Positions 1-15,000 are shown, counted from the first letter of the stretch. The stretch: 64,000 bases of DNA from Margaritifera margaritifera (GCA_029931535.1 JAQPZY010001686.1:10389001-10453000); one strand, 5' to 3'. The notes: generated by a model from the letters alone, not told the origin. Numbers and translations: made by a program.

Positions 1-12
1 ATAAAAATACAG
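1..12 (+). CDS. PSME4: PSME4 exon, last 12 bases (tentative)
   Basis: The window opens with twelve bases reading IKIQ, followed at 13 by a good donor (gtgaga). Phase 0 at this donor matches the phase-0 start of the next exon at 517, and the position fits the PA200 alignment. Only four codons are visible, so this could be chance. Confidence 0.35.
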
Positions 13-3000
13 GTGAGAAACTTTTGTAGATCATCACTTTGTTTCGCGCTTGGGTGTATATGCCAGATGCCTCAGAAAACATCTGTTGGCTGTTGTTTAC
101 CCCGGATTGAGCAACAATTGTACACGGGATGCATTGAAGACAAACTTAAAGATGACTTGATGGTTTATTTTTGATCGTTCAAAAATATTTAGATCAACAA
201 TTATCAGCTTTTGTAGGTGGTAACATCTTTCAACAATAAGCAAGAAGCAGTGATAAGATATTTTTTCTTCAAGAATACAATGCCAAAGTAATAAATAAAA
301 CTCTTGTTTATTTTGGCACTGAAACTCTTTAGTACTTCAAGAAATTGGTGAAATTAATGTAAACTTTTGGAAGCCATGCCACGACCATGCTTTATTTAAA
401 TTTGTGTTATAATGAAGCATGTTTTTGTGGGGTTTCACTGTTCCACTTGTGATTGATATTTGTTTTCAGATCATTCCAAAACAAAGATTGAAATCTTTAT
501 CTTTTTTATCTTTCAGTCTGCTCTCAATCGACTCTATGATTTTGTCTCCAACTCCGTATATGAGACCAAAGTTAGTGGACGTTTTACAGCCAACTTGTGT
601 CGTGCAGTAGCAAAGGTACAATAACCGCATCAAATATTGTTTCTACAAGGTTTTTCCCTTGGTGGCTAACAGTCAGTGCTGTTCAGAGTCAGTATAAAAC
701 CACACTCCTGCACCTTTAGCTTTGCTCCTCGGAGGCACAGACCTTTTATTCATCTCCCTGGTACATTTGCATGTAGTCTCTTCTCTATTTAAATACAGTC
801 TGGCTTTATTAACCCTATGCAAACTGCTGTTTTCATTATGGAGGATTAATGGTGAAATGTCAAAGTATGTAACTTTTCATGAAAAGGATATTTTGGCATT
901 ACTGAGAGCCAAAACAGTCGAAAGATATTTTAGAAATTCATGGGTTGCTGTTCATTTTTTTGTACTAAGCTATGCCAGAGATGTGTCCCAAGGTAGGAAT
1001 ATATATAGAAGAGTATATGACCCCATACAGCCTTAAGTTAATTTCATGAGTATTTGAAACTTTAAAGAAACTTTCACTGGTTGAAGATCATACATTTCTC
1101 GCACTTTATACATTCAGAAAATTGTCAGTTGCTGAATAAACTTTTATTAGCTCGACTGGTAATAGACCAGAAGAGCTTATGGGATGATTGTTGTCCGTCG
1201 TAGGTCCATCGGCTGTCATCCGTCTTCTATCCATCCATTAGCACAAGTTTGTTATCACTACTCCTCCTAAACTACCTGGAGGATTGCCATGAAACTTTAC
1301 ACTCACATTCATCCCATGGTCTAATTGGTCCTAAATTAAAATGGTGCCACTCGGACATACAATATGGCTACCACAGTGGCCATCTTTAAAATCTTGTTAT
1401 TGCTACTTCTCCTGAATTAATGGGCATATCGGCATGGGGTTTTCAGTAAAAGACTTCTTATGATGTCTAGTTGGTCCTAAATGAAAATGGGGCTGAACTC
1501 ATGTCCAATATGGCCACCACAGCAGCCATCTTGAAAATCTTGTTATCATTACTCCTCTTGATTTGATGGTCATAGCGGCATGGGGTTTTCACTGAAAGAC
1601 TTCTAGCTTGTCCTAAATGAAAACAGTGTTGATCTGATGTCCAATATGGCCACTGTGATGGCCATCTTGAGAATCTTGATATCGCTACTCCTCCTGAATG
1701 GAAGGTCATATCAACATCGGGTTTTCACCAAAAGACTTATTATGATGTCTTGTTAGTCCTAAATGAAAATGGTGCCAGTCTGATGTCCAATATGGCAACC
1801 ACAGTGGCCATCTTGAAAAGCTTGTTATTGCTACTCTTTCTGAATGAAAAGTAATATTGCTGTGGGGTTTTCACCAGAAGAGTTTGTATGATGTCTAGTT
1901 GGTCCTAAATGAAAATGATGTTGATCTTATGTCCAAAAAGGCCACCACAGTGACCATCTTGAAAATCTTGTTATTCCTAATCCTCCTGAATGAAAAGTAA
2001 TATTGCCACAGGGTTTTCACCACAAGACTTAATATGATGTATATTTGGTGCCTCCTCCTCCCCCCCCCCCCCCAAGTGGCGTTGATCTGATGTCCAATAT
2101 GGCCACCACAGTGGCCATCTTGAAAATATTGTTATCACTACTTCTCCCGAATGTATGGTCATATCAACATGGGTTTTTACTAGACAACTTCTTATGATGT
2201 CTAGTTGGTCCTAACAGTGCCATTCAGACATTCGATATGCCTGCCACAGTGGCCCCTTTGAAAATCTTGTTATCACTATTTCTCCTGAATGAATGGTCAC
2301 ATCAGCATGGGATTTCCACTGTAAGACATTTTATGAGGTCTAGTTGGTACTAAATAGAAATGGTGCCAATCTGATATTGAATATTGCCAGAACTTGAGAG
2401 GTATTCAACTCCTGTCCCTACCAAGCAAGATTCTCACAAGGCTGGTTTTGGATAGGACCAGGTCTGCAGTAGATTCCAGGCAGAGAGAGGAACAAGCAGG
2501 TTTCTGGCTGGGAGGTTGTGTATAGACCAGATTGCCAAAGCATGCCATGCTTTTACCACTCTCAGACCAGTGTGGAGGAATGATAACATCCACCTGAAAA
2601 CAAAGCTTGGACTGTTCAACTCAAACATCAAATCGGTGCTGCTCTATGGGGCAGAGACCTGGATCATAAGCTGCAGGTCTTCATCAGTACTTGTCTCCAA
2701 CAGATCCTGTGCATCAGATGGCCAGATTGAATCACCAACCAGGAGTTATGGTTGAGAACACAACAGAAACCCATATCGGACACTGTTAAGGAGTGCAAGT
2801 GGAGATGGATTTGCCAGAGAGAGAGACCAGCCTATCAGTGCGGAGAGACCAGCCCAACATTGCTCGCCATGCCCTGGATTGGAACCCTCAAGGCAAACGT
2901 AAAACAGGACAACCAGCCATGACTTGGCGAAAAACCCTAGACACCAAGCATAAGACCATCCATGTGTCCTGCAGGGAGGCAAGACAGATCACCCAAGACC

Positions 3001-6000
3001 GTGACAATTGGAGAGCTGCAGTGAAGGCCTTATGTTCCGGAGGGAACAAAAATAGAAACGATGATGATATCTAATATGGCCACCATGGCATCCATCTTGA
3101 AAATCATATTATCGTTACTCTTTCAAAATGGAAAGCCATATCAACATGAAGTTTCCACCAGAAGACTTTTTATGATGCCTTGTTGGTCCAAAATGAAATG
3201 GTGCCTAACTGATATCCAATATGTCCACCACAGCAGCTAAAATCTTGTTATTGCAGAAGAATATCAAAGATCATTTCAGTACTCAGCAATTAAAAGGATG
3301 AAATGGACTTATCTTTAATTCCTGGATATTCTTTTCAACTAGTAGAGCATCAATCCCTTTGAGGGACTCCTGTATTATGTTTTGCTGAGCTCATGACATG
3401 ATGTGTAACAGGAAAACAATAGAGCCAATATACAGTTCATAAATTTAAGATAATTTCATAAAGTTTTCTATACTTTGGTGGTGACACTTGTTTTCTTTTA
3501 CAATCTATATTGGTGTTAGTAGTTGCCTGAATCATTACTGGGAGTAAAAATTTCCTGATGGCAATTCATTTTAAAAAATATTACATATCTTGTGATTGAA
3601 AATTTAGGGGCTTGTCCTGTTGTCTACATATTTTTGCCTTGAAGTCACTGATGTTCACTCATGTAACCTAGTTTCAAAGTTGCAAAAATAATGTAATGGA
3701 TTAAATTTTTAAAGAAAGCAACATACAAGAACACATAATTCAGCAATAAATAGAATTTATATTGCAGTAAACACCATTTTTAATGAAACATGTTATACTG
3801 CCACCCTTGCTTATTGTCATCTGATTGCCCAGAACAGATTTCTTACTATATAATTTACCACAGCATACTGCCACCCTTGCTTATTGTCATCTGATTGCCC
3901 AGAACAGATTTCTTACTATATAATTTACCACAGCATACTGCCACCCTTGCTTATTGTCATCTGATTGCCCCAAACAGATTTCTTACTATATAATTTACCA
4001 CAGCATACTGCCACCCTTGCTTATTGTCATCTGATTGCCCCAAACAGATTTCTTGCTATATAATTTACCACAGCATACTGCCACCCTTGCTTATTGTCAT
4101 CTGATTGCCCCAAACAGATTTCTTACTATATAATTTACCACAGCATACTGCCACCCTTGCTTATTGTCATCTGATTGCCCAGAACAGATTTCTTACTATA
4201 TAATTTACCACAGCATACCACTACCCGTGCCAACTGCCATCTGCCAGCCCTGAATTTGGGAAAAAATTCCATTTTCTACACTAATTGTCTTAATTATATT
4301 GCCAGTTGATTCTGCCAGGTAAAAAAATCCTGTTGTCTTTGATTATGTTTGTCCATCAGCAATTACTTTTAATGTATTATGAATGCTTTTTGGATTATGC
4401 CATGATGCTGAAAAGACATTTAAAATGTGAAAATCTTGAAATCACTACATATCTACTGCAAACTTCAGTCAGATTCAACATGTGGAGCCACATAGTAATT
4501 TATAGTATCCATCTGTTCACACTTTTTGTAACGTCCAAAGCTCTGCAACCATTACACATAATTAGATGCAATTTGGTAAGTGAATTGCCTATGACACACA
4601 GATGTGCCTTTTAAAGGTTTTGTGTTTTCAGGTCCAATTTTGACAGATTATTGCCATTTTTTAACTCAATTTTACATCTCCTTACAGCAGATCATTGTAA
4701 TCAGCATTTTATGGAACCATTGAACATATTTTGATGCAATTTTGTGCATGCTTTGTCTCATAGACCTAAATGTGCATTTTAGTGGTTTTCTCTCATCTCC
4801 TTTTTGGGGTAGAATTATGGCCTTTGACAATTAACTTCACGTCTTCATATGCAGTGTTGCTTGTAATTGGCACTGCTCAAGAACCATTCAACATTTTCTG
4901 ATGAAATTGGGTATGCCCATTGTCTCATAGACCCAGATGTGCCTTTTATGGGTTTTGTCTCAACCACGTTATTATGGATAGAGTTGTGGCCCATCATAAT
5001 TATCTTCACATGGGATGTTGCTTGGAACCCATACAGCTCAACATATTTGATGCAATTTGGTAAGAACATTATCTTATAGATGTAGATGTGCATTTTATGG
5101 GTTTTGTTTTGCTGACTCCTTTTTAGCTCTACTGGTCATAGACCAGAAGAGCTTATGGGATAGTCTGTTCTCTGTCATCCATTGTCCATTCTCCTTCTGT
5201 CATCTGTTGTCTGTCATCCATTGTCCATCCATCAGTTAACTTATGTTTGTTATTGCTACTCCTCCTAACTGTTTGGAGAATTCCCATGAAACTTTACACA
5301 CACATTCATGCCAGAGTCTTGTTGGTCCTAAATGAAAATGCTGTCACTCGGACAGCCAGTATGGCCAACACAGCAGTCATCTTGAAAATCTTCTTATCAC
5401 TATTCCTTCTGAATGGAAAGTCATATCAACATGAGGATTTCACTAAGACTTCATATGATGTCTGTTTGGCCCAAAATGAAACAAATGAAATATTGTCATT
5501 GTTCCTCTTCCGGAACGGAAAGTCATATCAACATTGGGTATTACCAGAAGACTTCTTGTGATGTCTAGTTGGTCTTGACTGAAAATAGTGACACTTGGAC
5601 ATCCAATATGACTGCCACAGTGGCTATCTTGAAAATCTTGTTATTGCTACTCCTCCTGAATGGAAAGTCATATCAACATAAGGTTTTCATTAAAAGCATT
5701 TGTATGATGTCTATTTGGTCTTAAATGAAAATGTTGCCTATCTGACCTCCAACATGGCCACCATGGCATATTATATGATGTCCATCCATCTGTCTGTTAT
5801 CAGTTTGGTTTTGAGACAATAACTTTAGTTATCCACCATCTACAGTTACCAAACTTTGTGGATTGCTTGCATCAGAGTAAGAAAGAACCCTATCAATTTC
5901 AGGCTCAAAATGCTCAAAGGCCAAGGTCACTGTGACTGAAAGAAGGAAAATGGCTTCTGTACAATAACTTTAGTTCTCCACAATCTACAGTTTACCAAAC

Positions 6001-9000
6001 TTGGTGGATGGCTTGCACTTGGGGTAAGGAAGAACCCTATCCATTTCAGGTTCGAAAGGTCAAAATGTCAGGGTCACCGTGACTGAAAGAAGAAAAATGT
6101 TTTCTGCATAATAACCTGAGTTCTCCATCATGTACAGTTTTTTACTGCATTCCCCCACCCAATACATTTTAGGTTCTGACAGAAATACAGGCAAATGGCA
6201 CTAGAATTTAGATTGGTTGAACTCTGGGATTGCATTACATGATACACAACAATTATGCATGTTGTAGAAAATACATAAACATTTGGGCACAAGACTGATA
6301 AACTCAGTTCACTTTTTTTTACAATTTGCTTTAGTGTAATTTGTAAAAGAAAAGTCTACTAAAGAGGAGGGGATGAGAAATAAATAAAATTTATGATGCA
6401 AAAGGAAGTCAGGATATATGTATGTCTACCATTTGACCTAGAATTTGAATTTGATCATTAGACAGATACACTCAAAACAGTCCCAACACATGTTTAGTAT
6501 GTTTCTTTTTATTTGTTTACAGACAGACATGTGATTTATTCATTTCAAAATTAGGCACATGATGATTCATTTTTTCACAGCTGCTAAAAATAGTAATGGA
6601 AATATGCACATATCTTTTGGGCACAGATAACTAATTCAGTTCCCATAGACTGTAATGTTAATGTTTTGCCAGATTACTGTACTTTCATGGTAAGATCAGC
6701 AAAACACACTTATATTCTGTGAATGTTTCATCCAGGAGGAAACTTTTAAAATGATAAAAATGATATGCATCATGCCTAGTTTTGGAGCAGATGCCCACTA
6801 TATAAATCAAGCCCAGTGAGACCTCCCTGTTTACATCCAGCAGTACCTGTGCTGCAACAGTGATAAAATTAAAATGGTTTTAGCTTCAAATCTACCACTG
6901 CTTACAATTTACCCATACATAGACTTCTGAAGAAAAATTATGTAAATTTTTTTCTGGTAATTATTTTCAGCCAATTAGCGACATTCTTTTAAATATTGTA
7001 TTTAATATACCACACACATTGACTGGTTCCATAGCTCATAAAATAATTAGTTTGCTGTGAGCTAAATTATATCACTGAATAACTATGAAAGGTTTCCGTC
7101 ATAAAAGAATAGTAAGTTTAAATTTCAAAGTATTTTAAATTCCTTTTATTAATTATCATATATACTTGTGTATGATCAGTTAGGTTTTTTCATTGGTAAG
7201 TACAGATTAAGTTTCTTTATGCATGCCCTACACATCTGCATTTTTTCCACTCCTGCTATATCATTTACTTTGATTTTGTTCAGCATATCTTTTTTATATA
7301 TTGAGTAGCTCTTTTCAATATATTTTGTACATTAATTATCATAAATTTACCCAGATCCTAGTGAACTGTTCAATTTTATATCACCGTACACAAGTGTACG
7401 ACTCTGGAGATGACTATTTTGAATCATATTTGGCTAATCAAAGTACTAAATCAGTTTCATTCAAACACTGATCAAACATTGGAGGCTAGATTTATTCCAG
7501 TTTTACTCTATTTCTTAAGTTTGATCAATGACTTCAGTGTTTATTAGAGGGAAAACATATTTACAGTGGTAGAAAAAAATGATACCAGATGTGCAACTGA
7601 GTAAATCAGGCAGTGATATCAGATGTATATCTGATATCTGAGGCTTAAAGGATTCAATCTGGCTGTTCAGAGGGTATTGAGGTCTTTACTCTCTTCTGTA
7701 CAAAGTCAAACACTAAAATCAGTTATTCCTATGTCAATTTTGTGGACTTGCCTTTATCAGAACAACAATTTTTAGCTCACCTGGCCGTAAGGCTTAAGGT
7801 GTTAATTGTGTGTTCGTCCATCAACAATTGCTTGTTACCACTCTGGAGTCCGTATTTCTGATCCGATTTCAATCAAACTTGGAATATGGGTTTATATAAT
7901 CAAAATCTCAGACAAGTTTGATAATAAGCCATATCCATGCATATTAATAAGGTGATATTGCACCTGATTGGCTAACCTTGTTACCACTCTGAATGCCATA
8001 TTTCTGATCTGATTTTGATTGAATTTGAAATATATGCTTATAGCATTAAGATCTCAGATGAGTTCATTACTGAGCAAAATTCTTGCTTATGAATTAGGTG
8101 ATCTTGCATCTGATTGGCTGAGATTGTTACTCATCTGGAAGCCATATTTCTGATCTGATTTTGATTAGACTTTGAAATATAAGCCTATATCATCATGATC
8201 TTGAATGGTTCAATAATTAGTGAGATCCATTCATATAAATGAAATAATTTTGCATCTGATGGGCTGACCTTGTTACCACTCTGGATGCCAGGTATCTCAT
8301 AGTATTTTTATCAAGTTTTGAATATATGCTTATATCATCAAGCTCTCGGATGGGTTCGATAATGAGTGAGATCCGTGCATATTAATGAGGTGATCTAGCA
8401 TTTGATTGGTTGAGCTTGTTTCCACACTGGAGGCCATATTTCTGATCCCTTTTTGATAAAACTTGGAATATATACTTATAACATCAAGATCTTGTATCAA
8501 GTTCAATAATGAATGAAATGTGTGCATATTAATGAGTTGATCTTGCATTTGATTGACTGAGCTTGTTACCACTCTGGAAGCCGTATTTTTGATCCAATTT
8601 TGATCAGGTTTGAAATATTGGCTTATATCATTAAGATCTTGGTTGGGTCTGATATTGAGTGAGAGCCACACATATTAATGATATAATCTTTCATATGATT
8701 GGCTGAGCTTGTTACCACTCTGGAAGCCACATTTGTGATCTGATTTTATCAAACTTGGAATATATGCTTCTATCATCAGGATGTAGGAGTGTTTCAATAA
8801 TGAGCAAGATTGATGTATATTAATGAGGGGATCTTGCATCTGATTGACTGGGCTTCTTACCACTCTTGAGGCCATATTTTTGATCTGTTGGGTTTATTAT
8901 AGTCAAGATCTTTGATGATTTTATGAGCAAGAGACTGTGCACGTTAATTATGCTTTCATCTTTCGAAAGAATTTGTATCAAGATATAGTAAAATAGGTAA

Positions 9001-12000
9001 GATCAACATGATATAAAGTTTTGGAGATAGTTTACATAGGATTTTATCTTACACTTATACATAGGCCTGCTTAGTGAAACAGTCAGCTGTTTAAGTTATG
9101 TAAGCCAGGTGAGTGATATCAGGCCCACATGAGCCTATTGTTCATTGCATACTTGGTGTATTTTTCTTAACCACATAATGTATGATGTAGAAAACATCTG
9201 TGCATTCCAGTGAGATCAGATGACAATGACTTTACTGCACTTAGTCAGTATTCATAATTAGTGATGTTGTAAAAGATGTTATAATCTGACATTACAGGTC
9301 AATCCAAGAACTGCTCTGAAGAAATTTCTGCCAACGTTTTGCCAAAATATACGGAACCACATCAAAAACCGTAAGTACATCTTGTTGTTAGAATTAAACC
9401 ATTGATGAATTGTATTACACTAATCTGGATAATAAGGGCATATGTGATAATGCAAGTATTTGGAAAATAGGCACAGTGGGCATTTCAGTCTGTTACTAAT
9501 TGAATGATTAGCACAACTGTTTATGTTTATGCATTATTCTCATTCTGGCTTTTTGTTTTTGTTATCTCTCCTCTTTTAAATAATGATTTTGTTGAGTCAG
9601 TCTTGGCAGAAGCTCAACATAGTAATCACTTTGGCATTCTAAATTAAGGTCACTGTTAAAAGTTTCTTAGATAAAGTTCAGTGTTTAAAATTTTTATTTC
9701 TTTCTGGGTAAGTTAAAGGCAGACTTGACAAAAAATGGATTTCTTGCTATTTAATATGTCAATAAATCTTGTTTGAATATTGGAACTTTTAAAAAATAGT
9801 TAAATTTTGGTACATTCACTGTCAAAAGAGCATACAAAAAATTAGTGCATGCAGCCATCACTATTTTTAACAAAGAAAAGTAGATATGCTTATTATTTAG
9901 ATTTTACAGTATTAGAGTACATGTATTTAGATCTTTTCCTGTTCTCATCCTAATTTGCATTTATTGGAACATACAAGGATTCCCATGAAATAACACCTAC
10001 AAGTACATCAGCTTTATAAATATTTAATATGTGTTCCTTTTAAACATATACATATTTACACATAGATTTTTCTATTTCACCCAACCATCTACCAATCAAC
10101 ATACATAGATATATGTCAAAAGGCACATACATAAATACATAACATACATACATACATACATACATACATACATACATACATACATACATACATACATACA
10201 TACATACATACAGGACACCTGTACACCACTCTTTCGATAACTTGTGCCTGGATAACTCGCAAACCTGCTTATAACATGGTGTCAGGCGGGGTCCCATTTT
10301 TTTACTAGAAAATACAAAAAAATTGATCCCTATATGTTGGACGTGAAAAAAATCACAATCAAAATTGGTAAATGAAACCTTGATTTATTGCTCGTTTTAT
10401 TGTCGAAAACAGTGGTTATTACCCGTAGGTTTGATTCAACATCATGAAATTCTCAACTTTTAATAAGAAGTCATATATTTTGTTCAATTTTCTTTCCAAA
10501 CAACATTCTCAATAAATTCTAAATAACAATATTCGACAAAATTTCTGTTAATGAAAATAATGCTGACTGGTGGCAACTTTTAAAAAAATAATTACAAGTT
10601 AAATAAGTTTTGTCAAGTGAAATTTGTGTTTTAGTTCTATCTTTTAATTCGGTTTAAGTGTAATCATCATAAATGCAATATGCCCTCTGTATTTAAACAT
10701 GAAAAAGGTCATTCAACCATCACAGCTATGTCTGTGAGCGTTTCTGTGAGAACCTAATTAAGTGCTGACCGTGTTTTGATCTCCGACTTGCTGAAGTATT
10801 TGTTGTGTTGTTACACTTAATTAAAAGCAGACCTGCTTTATATTATCACGTTAATTAAATTTTTTTTTTTTATCGAATCAAATAAAGGGGGTGGAATAAA
10901 ATAAAAGTTCATAGGCATGCAAATCCTACCCGAGTAAAAGCTAGCATTCATATCCGTGTGTCAGGTCAACTCATTTAAATTGATCAATTGAAACACTGTT
11001 ATAGATATTATTATGTAAGTAATATAATTAAACTGCTTTAAATTAGCCTACTCGTAGCAATGCAACCAAGTGAAATTAGTACTTGGTGATTAAAGCTTTG
11101 TTTCACAGATATGGTTCATTACGGAGGAGAGAGTTCCGGACTTTGTAGTGAACTTGAAATTTCTAAATTGGCACTCAGAGGTTTCCTATATGATGAGAAG
11201 AAGTTTCACTATTACTTGCAATGAAATCACAGCATGCATATTTTACTAATAGAACAATAAAAAAATCGAGTTTCAACATTGATGGTTGTATCACGAAATA
11301 AATGTCCATAGTTTTTGAAAAAAGGAATCTTGCTTTGTTGTGAATCAACAACAATAAAAAGCAGTGACGTAATACACATTGTAATGTAATTTATAAAAGA
11401 AAAGCAAACTACTACATTAGAAAAAGATCTTTATTGACAATTATTCCCAATGCAATTATGAAACGAGTATTCAGCCATTAAACAGCCCTGTTATCCCCCC
11501 CCCCTCCCCGTTTGCAGCTTTTATCACCTTCCTAATTTTTTTGAGGTCCCTTGGTAACTTGTGCTCTCGCTTATAGTGCAGTCTATGTTTTTGGACCCTG
11601 TTGTGAATAAGTCATCGAGGGAGAGGTGTATGTAAAGGACACCTGATAAGAAAGGACAACATTTAAGGGTGCCTTTTCTTATCTTGATGTCCAATTTAAC
11701 CTTTACACCAAGGACACTTGCCCACAAAGAAAGATTTTAGGGGTGCCCTCAAGTGTCTTTTATTGACAGTTTTCATTGTACATACACACTTAACATACAT
11801 ATGTACATACATAGACATATAAATAGCAGATAGATAGAAAGTTAGGTATGCTGGACATTCACTACCTTCCAACACTTTAAATATTTAATTTACATTTATA
11901 TTCAAGTACTCCCATTTAAAAACTTTCAGATTAAGTTACATGATGCTTCATACACACTCCTAAACTATCTTGAAATTTATTACAGATGAAGAGGTGCTAA

Positions 12001-15000
12001 CTGATGAGCATCTGGACAATGGATTCTTGTGGAACCTCCTCATGTTGTCACAGGTACCCAAACATATCAATGATACATATACTGCCATGGATTTAAATGG
12101 TTTACACTTAGTAAACAACATTTTATATGTAAATATTGACAAGATCTTTATCTTTCTCATTGAAATGATTGTACTTTAGGACATGTGCTGCTGTACAGAA
12201 TGAATTATTTTTGCTTCTTTTTTTTTCTCGGTTTAATGACTTAAAAATTGCTTATATTTGTCCCTTATTTTGCACCTGTTTGAGGTTTCATGTATGTATT
12301 ATTCAAAAAGAACTTCATGATATTGTCTCAGTGATGGAGATTTTTATCATAGGGAAATTAACATATTTACTCGCTTGTAAGTCAAGTCCAGCTGCAATCT
12401 ACACAGACCCAGATCTGCTGTCACATAATGTGCCAGCAGATCTGGGTCTATGCAGCTTGTTAGGAGTAATCAGTAGAACAAGCAACATAGACCCTGATCT
12501 GCCAGCACATTATGCTATGGCAGATAAGGGTCTATGTTGTTTGCTGTTGCACTTGACTTAAAAGGAAGTATATATGGTATGATTTGCGACATTACTTCAT
12601 TACTTAACTGAGTAATTTATTTTCTCAGCTTGTACGGTGTAATGGCCAAGAACTCTTGCCATACAAAAAGGAGTTGTTGGAGGTGATTGTTATGACCATC
12701 AAGCTGAAGTGTGTGGAGGGTTATGAGATTGCAGGCCAGCTCATCAGATATCTGCTCAGGGCACTTACCCTCATCTACTCCTTGGATTACAGAAGTAGAG
12801 CTGGCAGTTTTGATGAACCGGTAAAAGAGTATCTCCCCATAAGGGTAAGCACGGCTGATTACTATTAAACTGTCTCTATCTTCGAACATTGTGAATATCA
12901 TATTAAAGGATATTATTTCACAATGATCATACTTAAGTTCATAATAACTTTGTAAGGTCAAAATAACTTGTCACTATTCTGGGTGGGATTTTGAGACAAG
13001 TTTCATAGATACCATTGAAATGATGGACTTTTTAAAGTAGAAGCAAGTGTTATGCATCCCTAGAGTTTGAAAATATCAGGCAGGGTAAATATATAATACA
13101 AATGCGGTAAAACAAGTTTATGATGAACCTCTGAAAATGACCGTCATGTATCCATAATTTGTTATTTCCCTATCATAATACTTACATTACAGGTCATCAG
13201 GTATACAAATTCACTTAATACTGACCATACATACACTGTATCCCAGTTCATTCTGACCATATTTTACTGTATATGTATCATTTTTTATGCAACAGTATTA
13301 GTAATTGCATTCATATTGTCAGAGTTGTAGCTTTGTTTATACAAGTTGAGCATGCAAGAGTAATCTCTCAAGATTTTTACATGCATAAGGCGAAGCATAT
13401 TATGTTATGATGTTGTCCATCCATCTATCTGACCATCTGTTACCAATTTTGTTACCCCAAATTAACTTGAATTCTCCACAATCTACAGTTACCAGTCTTT
13501 GTGGATGGCTTGCACTTGGGGTAATAAATAGCCTATTGATCTTGGGGTCAAAAGGTAAGTCAGGGCTGTTGTGAATGAAAGAAGACAAATGGTTTTGGCA
13601 CAATAGCATTAGTTCTATATCACAGACATGGACCAAAATTTGTGGATCGCTTGTGCTTGGGGTAAGGAAGAAACCTATTGATGTTGTGGTCAAAAGGACA
13701 AAGGTTAGGGTCACTGGCTGAAAGAAGAAAAATGTTTTTTGCATAATAACTTAATTCTAGACAGGCTTGTGGATGGCTTGCACTTAAGGTATGGAAGAAA
13801 CCTGTTGATTTGGAGGTTGACGGTTGAGGCCATTGTGGCTGAAAGAAAAATGGGTTTTGCAAAATAACTTTTGTTCTAGAGTAAGTCCCTTGACCAAACT
13901 GTGTGCATGACTTGCTCTTAGAGAAATAAACAAACCTATAGATTCTGGGGTCTAAAGGTCAGAGGTCATGGTCATGGCAAGGCTAATAAAAAAATATGGT
14001 TTCTGCAGAGTAAGTTGATTCAAGACCGCACACCTTAACCAAAGGTCCAGGTTTTTGAGACCCAGTAGACATTGATCTCCAGAGTCAGATATGCCTTACT
14101 GGAACCTACATAAAAGAACTTTTTGACATGGGGTGGGGCTGGCATATAATGTACTGTTCATGGTACTTTTATTGTAAAACTGTATGTCTTTAAATTCTAA
14201 GCCATTATACCTATTTTCAAAGCCATGACTAATCAATATCAAGATATAGGCCAAAATTTAACTATTACAGTGCCATGCCACGTTGTATCTGTCCAGATAC
14301 TCCAAATCTAACTGAATGACCTCCCGTTCTCTTCCAGGGATGTTGTATCAGCACATCTCGCTGGTAATAATGGTTGGGGTATGAGTTTTTATATGAGTCT
14401 TCATTCCTTATTTGTGCATTTACTACATTTTTGCAATCTATATCAATATGGGTGTTAAATAAAACAAATATGTATGCATTAGAATTCTACATATTGTAAG
14501 AGATAAATCAATTCTTCTTCACACATAAGTTGTATAAAATCAATACAAGATGCACTTTTCATAATTGAAATCCTGTAAATGTTGGCAACTGAATGAAAAT
14601 ATAAATTTAGAAATAGATATGTTTTCTTAAAAATATACAAATACTATTAATGCTATATTTCTTTTATGTTTTATTAGTTGATGTGAGTAGGCCTAGGACC
14701 TAAGATGTTATATGGCATTTCACAAACCCTGTCAACAGATTGATCAAGGGCAGAATGTGTCATTTGACATGGTTTTCTTTTCTCATCATATGTTCTTCAC
14801 AGCAAATGGCACTTTATTTTTTAATGATCATAGGCATTATGAATTACATTAAATTTGTGGATAACCATTGCTCATTCTTTACATCATGTTATTTTATAAA
14901 CCACACATCCAGTGATTTGCAATTGAAAATGTAACAAGCTCACATAAACTTAAACTACTAGTATACAGACATACTCTCTCCTTTCTCACACAAACACACT

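Larger units (their letters stand above)
1149..3345 (+). repeat. Hairpin-headed repeat, family 1, with ~145-bp tandem units
   Basis: Begins with an imperfect hairpin AGCTCGACTGGT / GACCAGAAGAGCT (1149-1177), then TATGGGAT and a pyrimidine-rich TCCGTC/CATCC stretch. Follows with about eight diverged ~145-bp units containing GTTGGTCCTAAATGAAAATG, CCAATATGGCCACCACAGTG and CATCTTGAAAATCTTGTTAT. A LINE fragment sits in one unit. The tail at 3254-3345 is shared with 36203-36290. Confidence 0.8.

Noticed and set aside
8330..8875. Minus-strand frames with repeated SxxxNQMxDxLINMH peptides
   Set aside because: By-product of the tandem units of repeat family 2.
7774..9141. CRISPR-like array because of regular ~146-bp spacing
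   Set aside because: The units are diverged throughout with no short conserved repeat and unique spacers, and the window is clearly animal DNA.
10040..10297. Minus-strand frame with a repeated CMYV peptide
   Set aside because: Translation of the (CATA)n microsatellite.
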